Below, one piece after another: positions 39,198 to 49,184 of a DNA stretch of 64,000 nucleotides (position 1 is its first letter; each line of letters opens with the position of its first letter). The DNA lies in assembly GCA_965153355.1 (NCBI GenBank), contig OZ231128.1, positions 49,910,001-49,974,000 of the forward strand, given 5' to 3'. The DNA is from Flaccisagitta enflata. Lineage: Eukaryota; Chaetognatha; Sagittoidea; Aphragmophora. The position numbers were made by a program, and so were the translations under genes. The notes beneath the pieces are model-generated. The model worked only from the letters and a program-made list of their open reading frames with translations, ran no database searches and was not told where the DNA came from.

Positions 39198-39664
39198 TTG
39201 GGCAGCGGCCCCGAAGGGGCCGATGACCTATGCTTTCACACAGGGGAATTTTCTCCTCCTCCTCCAGCGTACCCCCAGGGGCCCAAATCCCTCTTTGAGG
39301 CTCCAAATCCCAACCTGGAGGCTCCGTCAGCCTGGAGGCTCAAATCCCGGCCAAGACGGTCAAATCTCAGCCTGGAGGCTTAAATCCCAGCCTTTAGGCT
39401 CAAATCCCAGCCTCGAGGCTCAAATCCTAGTCTGAAGGCCCTAATTCTAGTCTCAATGCTCAAATCCCAGCCTCAAGACTCAAATCTCAGCCTCGAGGCT
39501 CAAATCCCCGCCTCAAAGGCTAATACTAGCCTCAGGCCTAATCCCAGCCTTGAGGCTCAAGTCCCAGCCTGGATAGGTCCTTCGGCCGTTCGGGACATGC
39601 CCCTCTGCTCACCTTACCTCCCACACTCACAAGGAACAGCGGTACCGCCGACCATCTAACGCTT
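39198..39664 (+). mobile_element. Family B element, copy 8
   Basis: Left arm TTTTGGGCAGCGGCCCCGAA, GGGGCCGATGACCTATGC; minisatellite GGCTCAAATCCCAGCCTNGA type at 39290-39565; decayed right arm TCGGCCGTTCGGGACATGCCC; tail GCGGTACCGCCGACCATC, then AACGCTTTTGCGACTATTTT. Confidence 0.82.
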
Positions 39665-39674
39665 TTGCGACTAT

Positions 39675-39835
39675 TTTCCTTTGGACCGCGGCCCGGAAGG
39701 GGCAGAGCATTTATTCTTTCACACAGGAGAAATTTCTCCTCCTTCTCCTCCTCCGTACCCCCCCCTCTTTCAGCCTCGAGACTCAAATCTCAGCCTCGAG
39801 ACTCAAATCCCAGCCTCGAGATTCTTAACATTTCA
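39675..39835 (+). mobile_element. Family B element, copy 9 (truncated)
   Basis: Left arm TTTGGACCGCGGCCCGGAAG, TTATTCTTTCACACAGGAG, then about three units of GCCTCGAGACTCAAATCTCA, cut at about 39835. CGCACGCGACTGTTGCCC and TTGGGCTTGTTTTTT at 39870-39905 look like an A-family end just beyond. Confidence 0.72.
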
Positions 39836-40305
39836 ACTTGTTTTTGCTCTTTTGTTTGTCATTTCCAGACGCACGCGACTGTTGCCCTCTTGGGCTTGTT
39901 TTTTCAATACTACGCTATTTTTCAAACTGTGAAGGTTTATCTAAGTATTGTAGTCTGAATTGTGGATAATAAAAAAAAATGATTAAAAGTTTTATCTAAT
40001 GCTTTAAACTATGATTTGATACTACCTAAAACTTTTTTTTTGCGCCGCACTGTATTCATGTATGGCATCTATTTCGAATTGATGGTTGTTGTTGTTGATT
40101 CTTTTACTCAATTTTCTATGTGGTGCCGTTTTACCTTTATCAAAGAAGCAATGATGGAAGTTGGTTTGCTGTCCATGATAGATGATACCAAGTTCACAGT
40201 GAAAACATAATCAGCGATTCATATGAGAAGGCTTTAGAGAGTTTCAGTTTGATAGATCACAAACCTGTATAGCTAAAAAGACACTGCTCCAAAAATGTAG
40301 CACAA
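39836..40305. other. Non-coding stretch with a solo Tc1-type end
   Basis: TTTTTGCGCCGCACTGTA near 40040-40056 matches the terminal repeat of the element at 46126-48500 (AATGCGCCGCACTG then TA). Only this end is present. No gene. Confidence 0.55.
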
Positions 40306-41205
40306 CAGGGAACACCCCGCAGAGTGACACCAAAGTGAACATCAAATTTCAGCTTCTAGAGATGATAATCCAATTCTGAAAAAAGTTCCTGGAAGATCTT
40401 TCAAGCCGATTTTGTTTGTTTTAGACTAACAAATTGGAAAATATAACCTACATGGAATATGTGAAATATCCTCAACTTTTTAACAAAATCGCTGTTTTTA
40501 GTTGCGGACACGCAACTTCATAAGAGGCTGTCTGGCAGTTGGTTGATCTGTCAGTTTGCCATAATGATTGAGTCAAAAAGTGTAATGACAATCGCATTTC
40601 CGCCCCTGCCCAACCATCCGCAACTGGTGGCCGTGTATCCGGCCTTGTTATAAAGAAAGCCATTGAGGGTTGCCTTCTCTTTCATTGTCAGTTATCAACA
40701 AATTGTGCCTGCTGGAAGCGGTCTCGAATTGAATATATTTTGATACAGGTTTAGTATCTGAAATGTTTTGAGAGTTTCCCATCATATTTCTATCAAATTT
40801 TTACATTTTTCACAAGGACTTCTACCGCAAAAATGTAGTTTTTGGCCTTTGATAGGCTAATTTCTGATCATACACAGATTCACAGCTTGGTCATTTTATG
40901 TAATCATTATCTACTTCGAAATATCCTTAATTCCAGCCCCAACCCCGGGGTTTTGGCTCAATAGGTTGAGAAATTTCATCAAAATTAGCATTACCACTCC
41001 AAAACCCCAAAACCACAAAATGCATGCCTCACCAACTTTATAGTTTCTTTCAATTCTACAGTACAATTTTGAATATATGCCCATTGAATTTGTATCTCAT
41101 AAAATCGGTTTAAAAGTGTTTTCTGGAACTTTTTTCAGAATTGGATCACTTCTATAAGCCGAAAAATGATGTTTTCTTTGGTGTCACTTTGGGGGGTATT
41201 CCCTG
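40306..41205. mobile_element. Tc1-type MITE (family E), copy 1, carrying a family A insertion
   Basis: The terminal inverted repeats are over 90 bp: CAGGGAACACCCCGCAGAG with CAATTCTGAAAAAAGTTCC at the left, answered by GGAACTTTTTTCAGAATTGG and GGGGTATTCCCTG at the right. A TA follows the right end; the left flank is AA. Interior non-coding. A family A element interrupts it at 40500-40649. Confidence 0.85.
40500..40649 (+). mobile_element. Family A element inside a family E MITE
   Basis: AGTTGCGGACACGCAACTTC, CATAAGAGGCTGTCTG, CGCCCCTGCCCAACCATCCG, GTGTATCCGGCCTTGTTA. The homologous E sequence at 48835-48885 (reverse strand) lacks it, which fixes the insertion between CGCTGTTTTT and a CTTGT-like word. 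Confidence 0.82.
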
Positions 41206-41780
41206 TATCTAGGAAATGAATATACGGACAGCTGGAAAAAAGTTAACTGAATAAAACATATGATCAAATAAAGCAATTCTTAGTCATTCTTTTGTATTTT
41301 GGTCTATCAAGTGCTTCTCGATTTTTTATAGGATTGGTCTAGGATTTTTCAACTTAAACAAGCGTTTCCTTTATTTTTCTGAAAGCATCAAAAAATCATT
41401 GAATTAGTATTGTTTTCTTTTGGTGTTAGATCATTTCACAGCAACAGCAACAGCTAACAGCAACAGCAACAGCTAATTTCTACTACTTCACTTGCTTAAA
41501 GCCTCTCACGCATTTTCAAAGCGCTAGCTTTGCGATATCCGTGTTGCGCGCATATCTTAATTACTGAATATTGACTGAACTCAGCTCAGAACACAGGAAG
41601 GAGAAAAACTCGAGGAAACTAATTTCTGATCAAAAAACAAAACAAAAAACAAACTGTGAATAAAATGGGGAACAAAAAAAAACCTGAATAAATAGCTTTA
41701 GCGGAAGAAGATAACAACACAATGTGCAACGCGACTTCCAACATGTTGTGAAACGGGCAACGAATTGGGTATGTGAGTTT
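41206..41780. other. Non-coding stretch with short (CAACAG)n
   Basis: CAGCAACAGCAACAG words at 41441-41475; otherwise nothing recognised. Confidence 0.5.
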
Positions 41781-42712
41781 CAGCAGCCACTCTTCGCAGC
41801 AGCCACTTTTTACATGCAGAATCAGAAAAACGGGGATAGAGTCAGCAGCCACTCCAGCACCCACCCTTTTCTTTGACTCTGGGATAGGTCCAGCAGCCAC
41901 TAGGAGTCGTCCAGCAGCCACTTGTTTTGAAATCGGGGATTTGGCCAGCAGCCACTCAGCAGCCACTATTCAAAATGTTTAGTATAGAGCCAATAGCCAC
42001 TTTTTATAATCCTTGGGATAGAGCCAGCAGCCACTCAGCAGCCACTGGTTATGAATTTGGGGATTGGGCCAGCAGCCACTCAGCAGCCACTTCTTAGAAA
42101 TTTGAAGATTGAAGAAATTGGAGGATAGAGCCACCAGCCACTTTTTACTTTTATGGAAATAAAACCAGCAGCCACCCAGCAGCCACTGGTTACAAAAACG
42201 GGGATTGGACCACCAGCCACTCAGCAGCCACTGGTTTTTAAATCGGGGGTTGGGCCAGCAGCCACTCAGCAGCCACTTCTTAGAAATTTGAAGATAGAGC
42301 CAGCAGCCACTTTTTACTTCAATGAAATAAAGCCAGCCGCTACCCAGTAGCCACTGGTTACAAAAACGGGGATTGGACCACTAGCCAATCAGCAGCCACT
42401 GGTTATTAAATCGGGAATTGGGCCAGCTGCCACTCAGCAGCCACTTTTCAAAAATTGGAAGATAGAGCCAGCAGCCACTTTTCCCTTTAATAGAAATTAA
42501 GCCAGCAGCCACTCTGCAGCGACTGGTTACAAAAACGGGGATTGGGCAAGCAGCCACTCAGCAGCCACTTTTCAATAATTTGAAGAAAGAGCCAGCAGCC
42601 ACTTTTTACCTTTAATAGAAATAAATCTAGCAGCCACTCAGCAGCCACGGGGATTCGGCCAGAAGCCACTCAGCAGCCACTTTTTAAAAATCTGAAGATA
42701 GAGCCAGCCAGC
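41781..42712. repeat. CAGCAGCCACT satellite-like array with ~168 bp higher-order period
   Basis: The word (CAG)CAGCCACT occurs dozens of times across 930 bp, usually in pairs (CAGCAGCCACTCAGCAGCCA), separated by AT-rich spacers such as GGTTACAAAAACGGGGATTG and TTTGAAGATAGAGC. The spacer GGTTACAAAAACGGG recurs near 42189, 42357 and 42526, a period of about 168 bp. Frames across it are artefacts. Confidence 0.93.
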
Positions 42713-43097
42713 TCTTGATGCTCGTGTAAGGTATATCGCCTGCTCGACCCTGCTCACCAGGTATTATGACACTCTTTTTGGGCTTCTGTTTCTAGGAAAG
42801 GTCAGAGACAAGTAAAAGCAGTATGAGACAGCCCATCACTTTGATAGATCATCTGCAAACTTTCAGTTCATTGACCCTAAGTCTTTGGTCAGAATTGCAT
42901 CTTCTTTTTTTCATCATCAACAATCTGACATCGATTTTAGCTTAAATATGCAAGTTTTATTTCTTTTTCCCATTGGAAAAAAGTGTATTTATATGAATAT
43001 ATCTCAGTGGATAAAGTGATACCAGCTAGTCGTTTGTTAGTTAGCAATGTCCTTCCGCGTTTGGAAGTCTGTGTATTGGTCATTATAGGTGATTAAG
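42713..43097. other. Non-coding stretch
   Basis: Nothing recognised. Confidence 0.4.
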
Positions 43098-43099
43098 TA

Positions 43100-44343
43100 C
43101 AGGTTCGGATGGATTATAAAATGCTATATGTCATTTTCTAACCCACCCCACCCTACAGCCCAAACCACTTATGATAAAGACATGAAATTTTGTATGGAAA
43201 GTCAGTGGGGGAATACTTTTTGGGTCATCAGAGGGTTTTTTCAATTTCCGCCCCTGAGCCGAGATATGGTGGTGGGGTGAGGTAGCCCCTGAGGGTTGAA
43301 AAATTTCAAAAAGATTTTTTTTGAGATTTTGGATTTTTCAATTGGATATGTAAGATTAGGCTCTAATAAACATAAATAGTCGCAAAAGCGTTAGATGGTC
43401 AGCGGTACCCGTTGCCCCTTGGTGAGTGTATGTGGGTGTGAGGTGGTTAGAAGGGCAGCGGCCCCGAAGGGACCGATGACCTATGCTGTTTTTGTCTGAG
43501 CCTCAAGATCAGTCAGGCCCTTGAGGCTGACGACCTGGCTGCTGGGATTGAGCCTTGGAGGCGATTTAGCCTCGAGGCTGGATTTGGGAGCCTCGAGTAG
43601 CTGGGACTTGAGCCTCGAGGCTGGGACTTTGGCCTCGGGTTGGAACTTGAGCCTCGGGGTTAGATTTGAGCCTCAAGGCTGGGATTTGAGCCCCGAGGCT
43701 GGGATTTGAGCCTTGAGGCTGGGATATGAGCCTCAAAGCAAGAATTTGAGTCTCAAGGCTGGGATTTGAGCTTCAAGGCTGGAATTTAAGCCCAGAGGCT
43801 AGGATTTGGGCCTCGAGGGGGGGGGGGGACGGAGAAGAAGAAGAAGGAGAAGAAGAAGAAGGAGGAGAAGGAGAAATTTCCCCTATGTGTGAAAGCATAG
43901 GTCATCGGCCCCTTCGGGGCCGCTGCCCAAAAACTAAAAATCATTATAAAATTCTTATTTTAAGTGATTTTATAAGTATTTTCAATGTATTTGAAATACT
44001 TTGTTCTAACGTTTAAAAGTGCATAACTCTTCAAGTTTCAAGAATAATTAAAAGAATCCTATATATTTACCATGGTATAAACTAGATTTAACCAATACAA
44101 TTCAAAAATTGGAAAGAATCTAAAAAAATTTTTTTGGGATTTTTAAACCCTCAGGGGTTGCCCCACCCTACGCCCATATCTCTGCTCAGGGGTGGAAATT
44201 GAAAAAATCCTCTGATGGCCCAAAAAGTATTCCCCCACTGACTTTCCATACCAAATTTCATGTCTCTACTATGAGTGGTTTGGGCTGTAGGGTGGGGTGG
44301 GTTAGAAAGTGACATATAGCATTTTATAATCCATCCAAACCTG
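43100..44343. mobile_element. TA-flanked palindromic MITE (family J) carrying a B element
   Basis: Ends CAGGTTCGGATGGATTATAA and the inverse TTATAATCCATCCAAACCTG. The arms of about 250 bp (43100-43345, 44120-44343) match closely (CCCACCCCACCCTACAGCCC against its inverse). TA at 43098-43099 and 44344-44345. The loop contains a complete family B element at 43379-43935. Confidence 0.87.
43379..43935 (-). mobile_element. Family B element, copy 10 (reverse), well preserved
   Basis: Starts with the reversed tail (AGTCGCAAAAGCGTTAGATG, GTCAGCGGTACCCGTTGCCC). First arm GGGCAGCGGCCCCGAAGGG at 43455, minisatellite TTGAGCCTCGAGGCTGGGA type at 43540-43810, then (GAA)n-like purine sequence and the second arm GAAAGCATAGGTCATCGGCC to CCGCTGCCC at 43890-43930. 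The arm holds a perfect GGCCCCTTCGGGGCC hairpin. Confidence 0.87.
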
Positions 44344-44345
44344 TA

Positions 44346-44704
44346 ATTTCAGGTAATTATAGGTAGTTATAGGCAATTACAGTCATCATTGTCATTACAG
44401 GAAAAAAATGTACTTACGTAATTGGGCGATGATGTAATTATATGTTTTGCACGCGACTTATAGGTCTATTCCAAAATCCTATTTTGATTACTAGAGTTTA
44501 CCTATACGCTTTTTTATCCGCCACCTCTACCGGAAGTGGCAGATGAGACGCAAAAACGTATTTGGCGCCAAAATGAGTTTCCCATAGGCGTTTTTCAGGT
44601 TTTTCACTTGGCAATGAAGGAGTAGTAAGATTTAGGGAATTCATAGTGGATTTTCTGTGATCATTTTGAAAATTTTATATAAATTTCCAGAACTTTTTTG
44701 CTAG
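44346..44704. other. Non-coding stretch
   Basis: GGTAATTATAGGTAGTTATAGG degenerate words at 44350-44385, GCACGCGACTTATAGG (A-like) at 44451. No gene. Confidence 0.4.
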
Positions 44705-44960
44705 TATGAAAAAATTATTTTCATTTTTTACTTTTTTTTTATCCGTTTTCATATTTTCATGTCATGATTCACTTTTCACTTTTCACTTTTTAATTTTCAC
44801 TTTTCATTTTTCATTTTTCATTTTTCAATTTTCACTTTTTTTTAATTTTTATTTTTCACTTTTCACTTTTCATTTGTTTTTTTTTTTTCATTTTTTATTA
44901 TTCTTATTTCTACATTTCATTCATTACCTTTTATCAATTTTTTTTTCAATGTACCATAGT
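44705..44960. repeat. Degenerate TTTTCACTTTTCA tandem repeat
   Basis: TTTTCAC/TTTTCATT words of 7-8 bases repeat through about 200 bp. The Phe/His-rich frame is an artefact. Confidence 0.8.
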
Positions 44961-45204
44961 TTTAATGATTATGTTGTCACTTTTTTTATCTTTTTTATCT
45001 ATATCTGATATTTTTTACTCATATTTTTTCACTCAAATCTTTGTGATTATTTTATTAATCATATTTCATGGTTATATATATTTCAGCAGTTGATTTGTTT
45101 TGATAAAGCAGAAAATAAAGTAAAACAAATGATCGATGATTCTCCATCATGTATCAACATTGTATCATCCCAAAAGAAATGCTGAAATGAGTCTGCTTGT
45201 GAGT

Positions 45205-45207
<3 letters not shown>

Positions 45208-45248
<41 letters not shown>
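45208..45248. repeat. (CT)n short microsatellite
   Basis: About 34 bp of CT followed by TTTCTCTCTA. Confidence 0.95.
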
Positions 45249-45249
<1 letters not shown>

Positions 45250-45345
45250 ACTTTGGTAATTCCGGTGATAATGCTATTTCCGATTTTTGAGCGCTTTATG
45301 GGGCGCAGTGAAAACGAAATATTCACAAAAAATATAAAAAAGTAA

Positions 45346-45425
45346 AATGGGGACCGACCAACCAACCAACCGACAGACCGACCAACCGACTTCTGACGGA
45401 CAAAGTGGTAGAGTCAGCAGCATCA
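45346..45425 (-). mobile_element. Family A remnant (reverse)
   Basis: GGGGACCGACCAACCAACCAA, GACCGACCAACCGAC, GACGGACAAAGTGGTAGAGTC correspond to the reversed (GGTC)n, CGTC and GACTCTAC(C) part of family A. Confidence 0.6.
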
Positions 45426-46193
45426 CACTAAAATAGTAGTAATTGTAATACTATTAAAAAAAACGTTAAAAAGCGTTTTTTAGGCTAAAAACTCCACTTA
45501 TACGCAACCTACTGTGCATATAATCTCAATTATACTTCCGTTATATGCCACTAGATGATTTTGTTTGAAACTCCAAACTCTATTGGTTACCAAGCAAGCC
45601 AATATTGAATAAGTAAAACTCATTTTACCGTGATTCAATGTTTTTTTCATTCCAAGATCCCGCTTTTTGTTACAAGCAGGCCAATATTGAATCTTCAGCT
45701 TTGGTAGATATTTCGAATGAATGGGTGAGTGAAAAGTAAGAGAGTGGTATATTACTTTAATGTCAACGATTTCCCCCACTTTGTACAGGTGTCTTTTCTG
45801 TTAAGCATGACTGGCTATCGACTGATGAAAATTACAGAGATGTGCAAAGTTGGATGAAAAAAAAACGGCAACAATCTTGCTAAAAAGTATATTGACACCA
45901 TGGCAATTCATTGAATAATTCACCAAATATTGACCAAAACATTGTACTGAAAGTAGTAATAGGTGATATATACAGGGAATACTCCGCAAAGTGCCACCAA
46001 AGAAAAGGTCATATTTCAGCTTCTAAAGATGATAATCAAATTCTCAAAAAAGTTCTAAAAAGCACTTTTAAACCGATTTTATGAGGTACAAAATAAATGA
46101 ACACAACTCCAAAACTGTGTCTGTACGGTGCGCTGCATTAAAAATAGGACAGTTTGTATCAATAGCATATCATTGCGCAAAAATGGATTATTG

Positions 46194-46325
46194 AGACCAA
46201 ACACAGATGAAAACGTCGCTTATGTGTTTGTAGTTAATGGATCCGCCTTTGGCCTGGATGGCAAGCTCCATAGAGCGTGGCAATGTGGCAAAAAAGTTGG
46301 CGAGGTAGTTGACGGTGAGGCGGCA
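46194..46325 (-). pseudogene. Tc1-like transposase C-terminal remnant
   Basis: The minus-strand peptide includes NYLANFFATLPRSMELAIQA and KGGSINYKHI, then a stop near 46194. This matches the end of Tc1 transposases, where L-x-SMP-R-x-x-x-x-I-x-A-x-GG-x-x-x-Y is conserved. It lies just inside the left terminal repeat of the element at 46126-48500, as expected for a minus-strand transposase. The DDE core was not found in frame. A short N-terminal-like piece with NQDNVAKVLGAVIRTKNKVE is at 48024-48221 (HTH-like, weaker). Confidence 0.6.
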
Positions 46326-46896
46326 CTAAACTGTAAAATTAACTATGGCATAGGTCACTTTGTAATGCTGGTTTCTGCTTAACTATTGGCCTGAGTCACA
46401 AAAAATTCATGACCATTTGAAAGCCCTGCAAAAAAATCTTCCAAATGCGACGTTGCTGGTCATTGTAGCTTTATTTGTTTAGAAATGGCATAGGTTTGAA
46501 GAAAAACATCACTGTTTGAAAAAAGTGCTCATTTCAAATTTTTCCAACAAGCAATTTAAGTCTTTCTGTTTTTGTCAATGATGAAGCTTAGGGTAGTCTT
46601 TGATACTCAATATCCATGGGCAAATTAAAGAGCTTCAAATTTTCTTTAAAATGGCGCCAGGAACAAATATCTCACTTGATGCGTTTGATTTTTATATTAA
46701 GATAAAGATAACCCCTTGAAATCACATAGTAAATTTCCAAATTTTTGACAGCCTGTCTTCATCCTAATGCCATTTCTAAACGGTTAAAGTTAGGGCACCC
46801 AGAAAGGTCTCATTTGAAAGATCTTTCGCAGAGCTTCAAAATGGTCATGGATTTTGCCATGTTTTTCTCATTGCATGGATGTAAAACACTGACATA

Positions 46897-47665
46897 CAGG
46901 GAATACCGCGCCAAATGAAACAAAAGAAAATGATACAACTTTGCTTCTAAAGATGGTAGATCAATTTTGAAAAAAGATCCAGAGAGCCCTCAGAAAACGA
47001 TTTTTTACTGTTCAGTTCAGAGTCTTTGAAGAATAACTTCTTATTGCCCACATCATTTTGAAAAACTACAGCTTATTTCTGTGTTTTAAAGGAAAATCGT
47101 GGATTTTTAAAGGTTTCTGACAGTAAAATCAATATATCCCTTTGAAAAATTAAGCAAAAGTTGTAGGATTTTACCAAAATTGATGCAAATTTCATGTAGA
47201 TTTTACATATGCTTACTTTATTTTAAAAATTAAGCATTTGGACTTGTGTAGACAACTCAGAGAATCCATCTTCTTTGAGCAGCATATTGAAAGAGGTGAA
47301 AAAAACCCAGGTTTCTTGATTTACACAGTCTTCACTGTATCTGTTCTAACATTTTCATAAAGTTCTTCAAATTATCTTTAATATGAGCCCAATCTCATAT
47401 ATTTAGCTCAATTCGTTTGGAAATTGCATCAAACAAAAGATGAAAGGTTCAGCTGGTTTGAATAAAAGAAATTTGATAAAATACATTTTTTTCAAAATGA
47501 ATGTTTTTAAAACTTTTTTTATAGAGAGTCAAAACCGACAGGAGGTAGGAATTTATCAAAACAGTTTTCTTAGGGCTTTCTAACATTTTTTTCAGATTTG
47601 AAATATCTTTTTCCATTGCAGAATTGTGACGTTTTCTTTTGTTTCTTTTGGCGGGGTATTCCCTG
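46897..47665. mobile_element. Tc1-type family E element, innermost of the nest
   Basis: CAGGGAATACCGCGCCAAAT after TA (46895-46896); right end TTTGGCGGGGTATTCCCTG then TA (47666-47667). 769 bp, AT-rich, no transposase. The flanks join to sequence found uninterrupted at 35560-35640 (reverse strand). Confidence 0.87.
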
Positions 47666-49184
47666 TACTAGTGGTTCACTTTTTGTTTTTTGCCATGGTT
47701 AGTTTTTTCTCATTCCATTTTTTATAGCTTCTCTTTAAAGCGTCACTGCGTCCAAACGAATTGACTGATTTAGACGCGGTTTGGGGCAAACACTTCGTCT
47801 TTCGAAGAGCTTCAAATAGGTCACTGATAAAGCTATGATTACTATCTAGAACATATGTATATCGACAGGCATTTTAAGCAATAACTCTGTCAAGAATAAA
47901 AAATTTATATAAAAATCAGTGAGATTCTGAAACTATTTCGAATTTCTGACCAAATGCCGCAAACCGCATCCTTTTAGCTCAAGGCGTTTAGAATTGACAG
48001 GCAAAACAAGATTGATACTTCAATTAGAAAATGGCCAAAAACATGCATCTAGTTTCTTTACAAGTTACTAAGTCTCCTTCAGATAGATTGGAGGTTTTTT
48101 CAACCTTATTTTTGGTCCTGATTACAGCGCCCAACACCTTTGCTACATTATCTTGGTTGATTTCAACCTCTTTGAACCATTGGGATTGCAACTGAAGCAA
48201 AAGGGAGAACATGGCATACACTAAGGAATTTTTTAAATAAAATTTTATGAGGGATAGTTATCATGCATTTATACTAAGCATTTGTGTTAAAGTGCTTAGA
48301 AAATCCCCATACAGTTAGTTGTTGAAACCCAAAGATGTAATATTAAGTATCTGACATGTTTTGGCGGTTTTTCTATGATTCCTATACTGCTAAATAAACC
48401 AATCCCCGTACTGTCGATATACTTATGTTCTAGATAGTATATTATTTTGAGCCGAGAAATATAGGTAAATGAACTGTCCTGTTTTTAATGCGCCGCACTG
48501 TACTGTAGCGAGGCATGCATTTTTCTGTTTGGGGGTTTTGGAGTGTGTTTACTGATTTTGATAACACTTTTTAACCTATTGAGCAAAAACTCCAGGGATG
48601 GGCTTGAATAAAAGATATTTTGAAGTAGATTATGAATGCACAAAATGATCAGGTTGTAAATCTATGTATGATCAGAAATTTGTCTATCTGAGGCCAAAAA
48701 CAACACTTTTGCTCTGGAAATCCCTGTGAAAAATGTATTAATTTGATAGAAATATGATGGGAAATTAAAAGGATATCTTCAATTAGAGACCGTTTCCAGC
48801 AATATGGCACAATTTGTTGATAAATGGCAAAGAAAAAACGTGCAACTCTCACTTATCTTACAAGAAAAACAGTGATTTTTCTCAAAGATTGAGCATTTTT
48901 CATTCTTTCCGGGTCGGTTACTTTTTCAAAACCCAATTTGTTAGTTTATTACAGACAAAATCGGTTTGAAAGTTCTTTCAGGAACTTTTTTCAGAATTAG
49001 ATTATCATATGACGCATTTTGCGGGACATTTTTGAGGACATTTTTACCTTATAAATGATTCAAATTATCTATGTTTTAAACACTCCATAAAGCTTTTCAC
49101 CCTGTAAAGGACGACATGATTTCACATCTTCTAAACAAACTTTGCTGAACTTATCATTCTTGACATATGTTTACTGTTTTGCTT

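Larger units (their letters stand above)
46126..48500. mobile_element. Tc1/mariner element with GCGCCGCACTG ends, middle of the nest
   Basis: TA (46124-46125) precedes CGGTGCGCTGCATTAAAAAT and AGGACAG. The right end CTGTCCTGTTTTTAATGCG, CCGCACTG is followed by TA (48501-48502). The interior has transposase remnants on the minus strand and palindromic segments related to family F at 35.36-36.34 kb. 2375 bp, of which about 770 bp is another insertion. Confidence 0.82.
45973..49020. mobile_element. Tc1-type family E element, outermost of a three-level nest
   Basis: The left end CAGGGAATACTCCGCAAAG follows TA (45971-45972), then CTTCTAAAGATGATAATCAA. The right side at 48950-49015 carries the inverse (GGAACTTTTTTCAGAATTAG, ATTATCATATG) but the last 40-50 bases are lost. 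Interior DNA at 48770-48885 matches family E copy 1. It is expanded by the element at 46126-48500. Confidence 0.78.

Noticed and set aside
41619-41966. 115-codon minus-strand frame
   Set aside because: Its N-terminal part is encoded by the CAGCAGCCACT array and the rest is AT-rich sequence without coding pattern.
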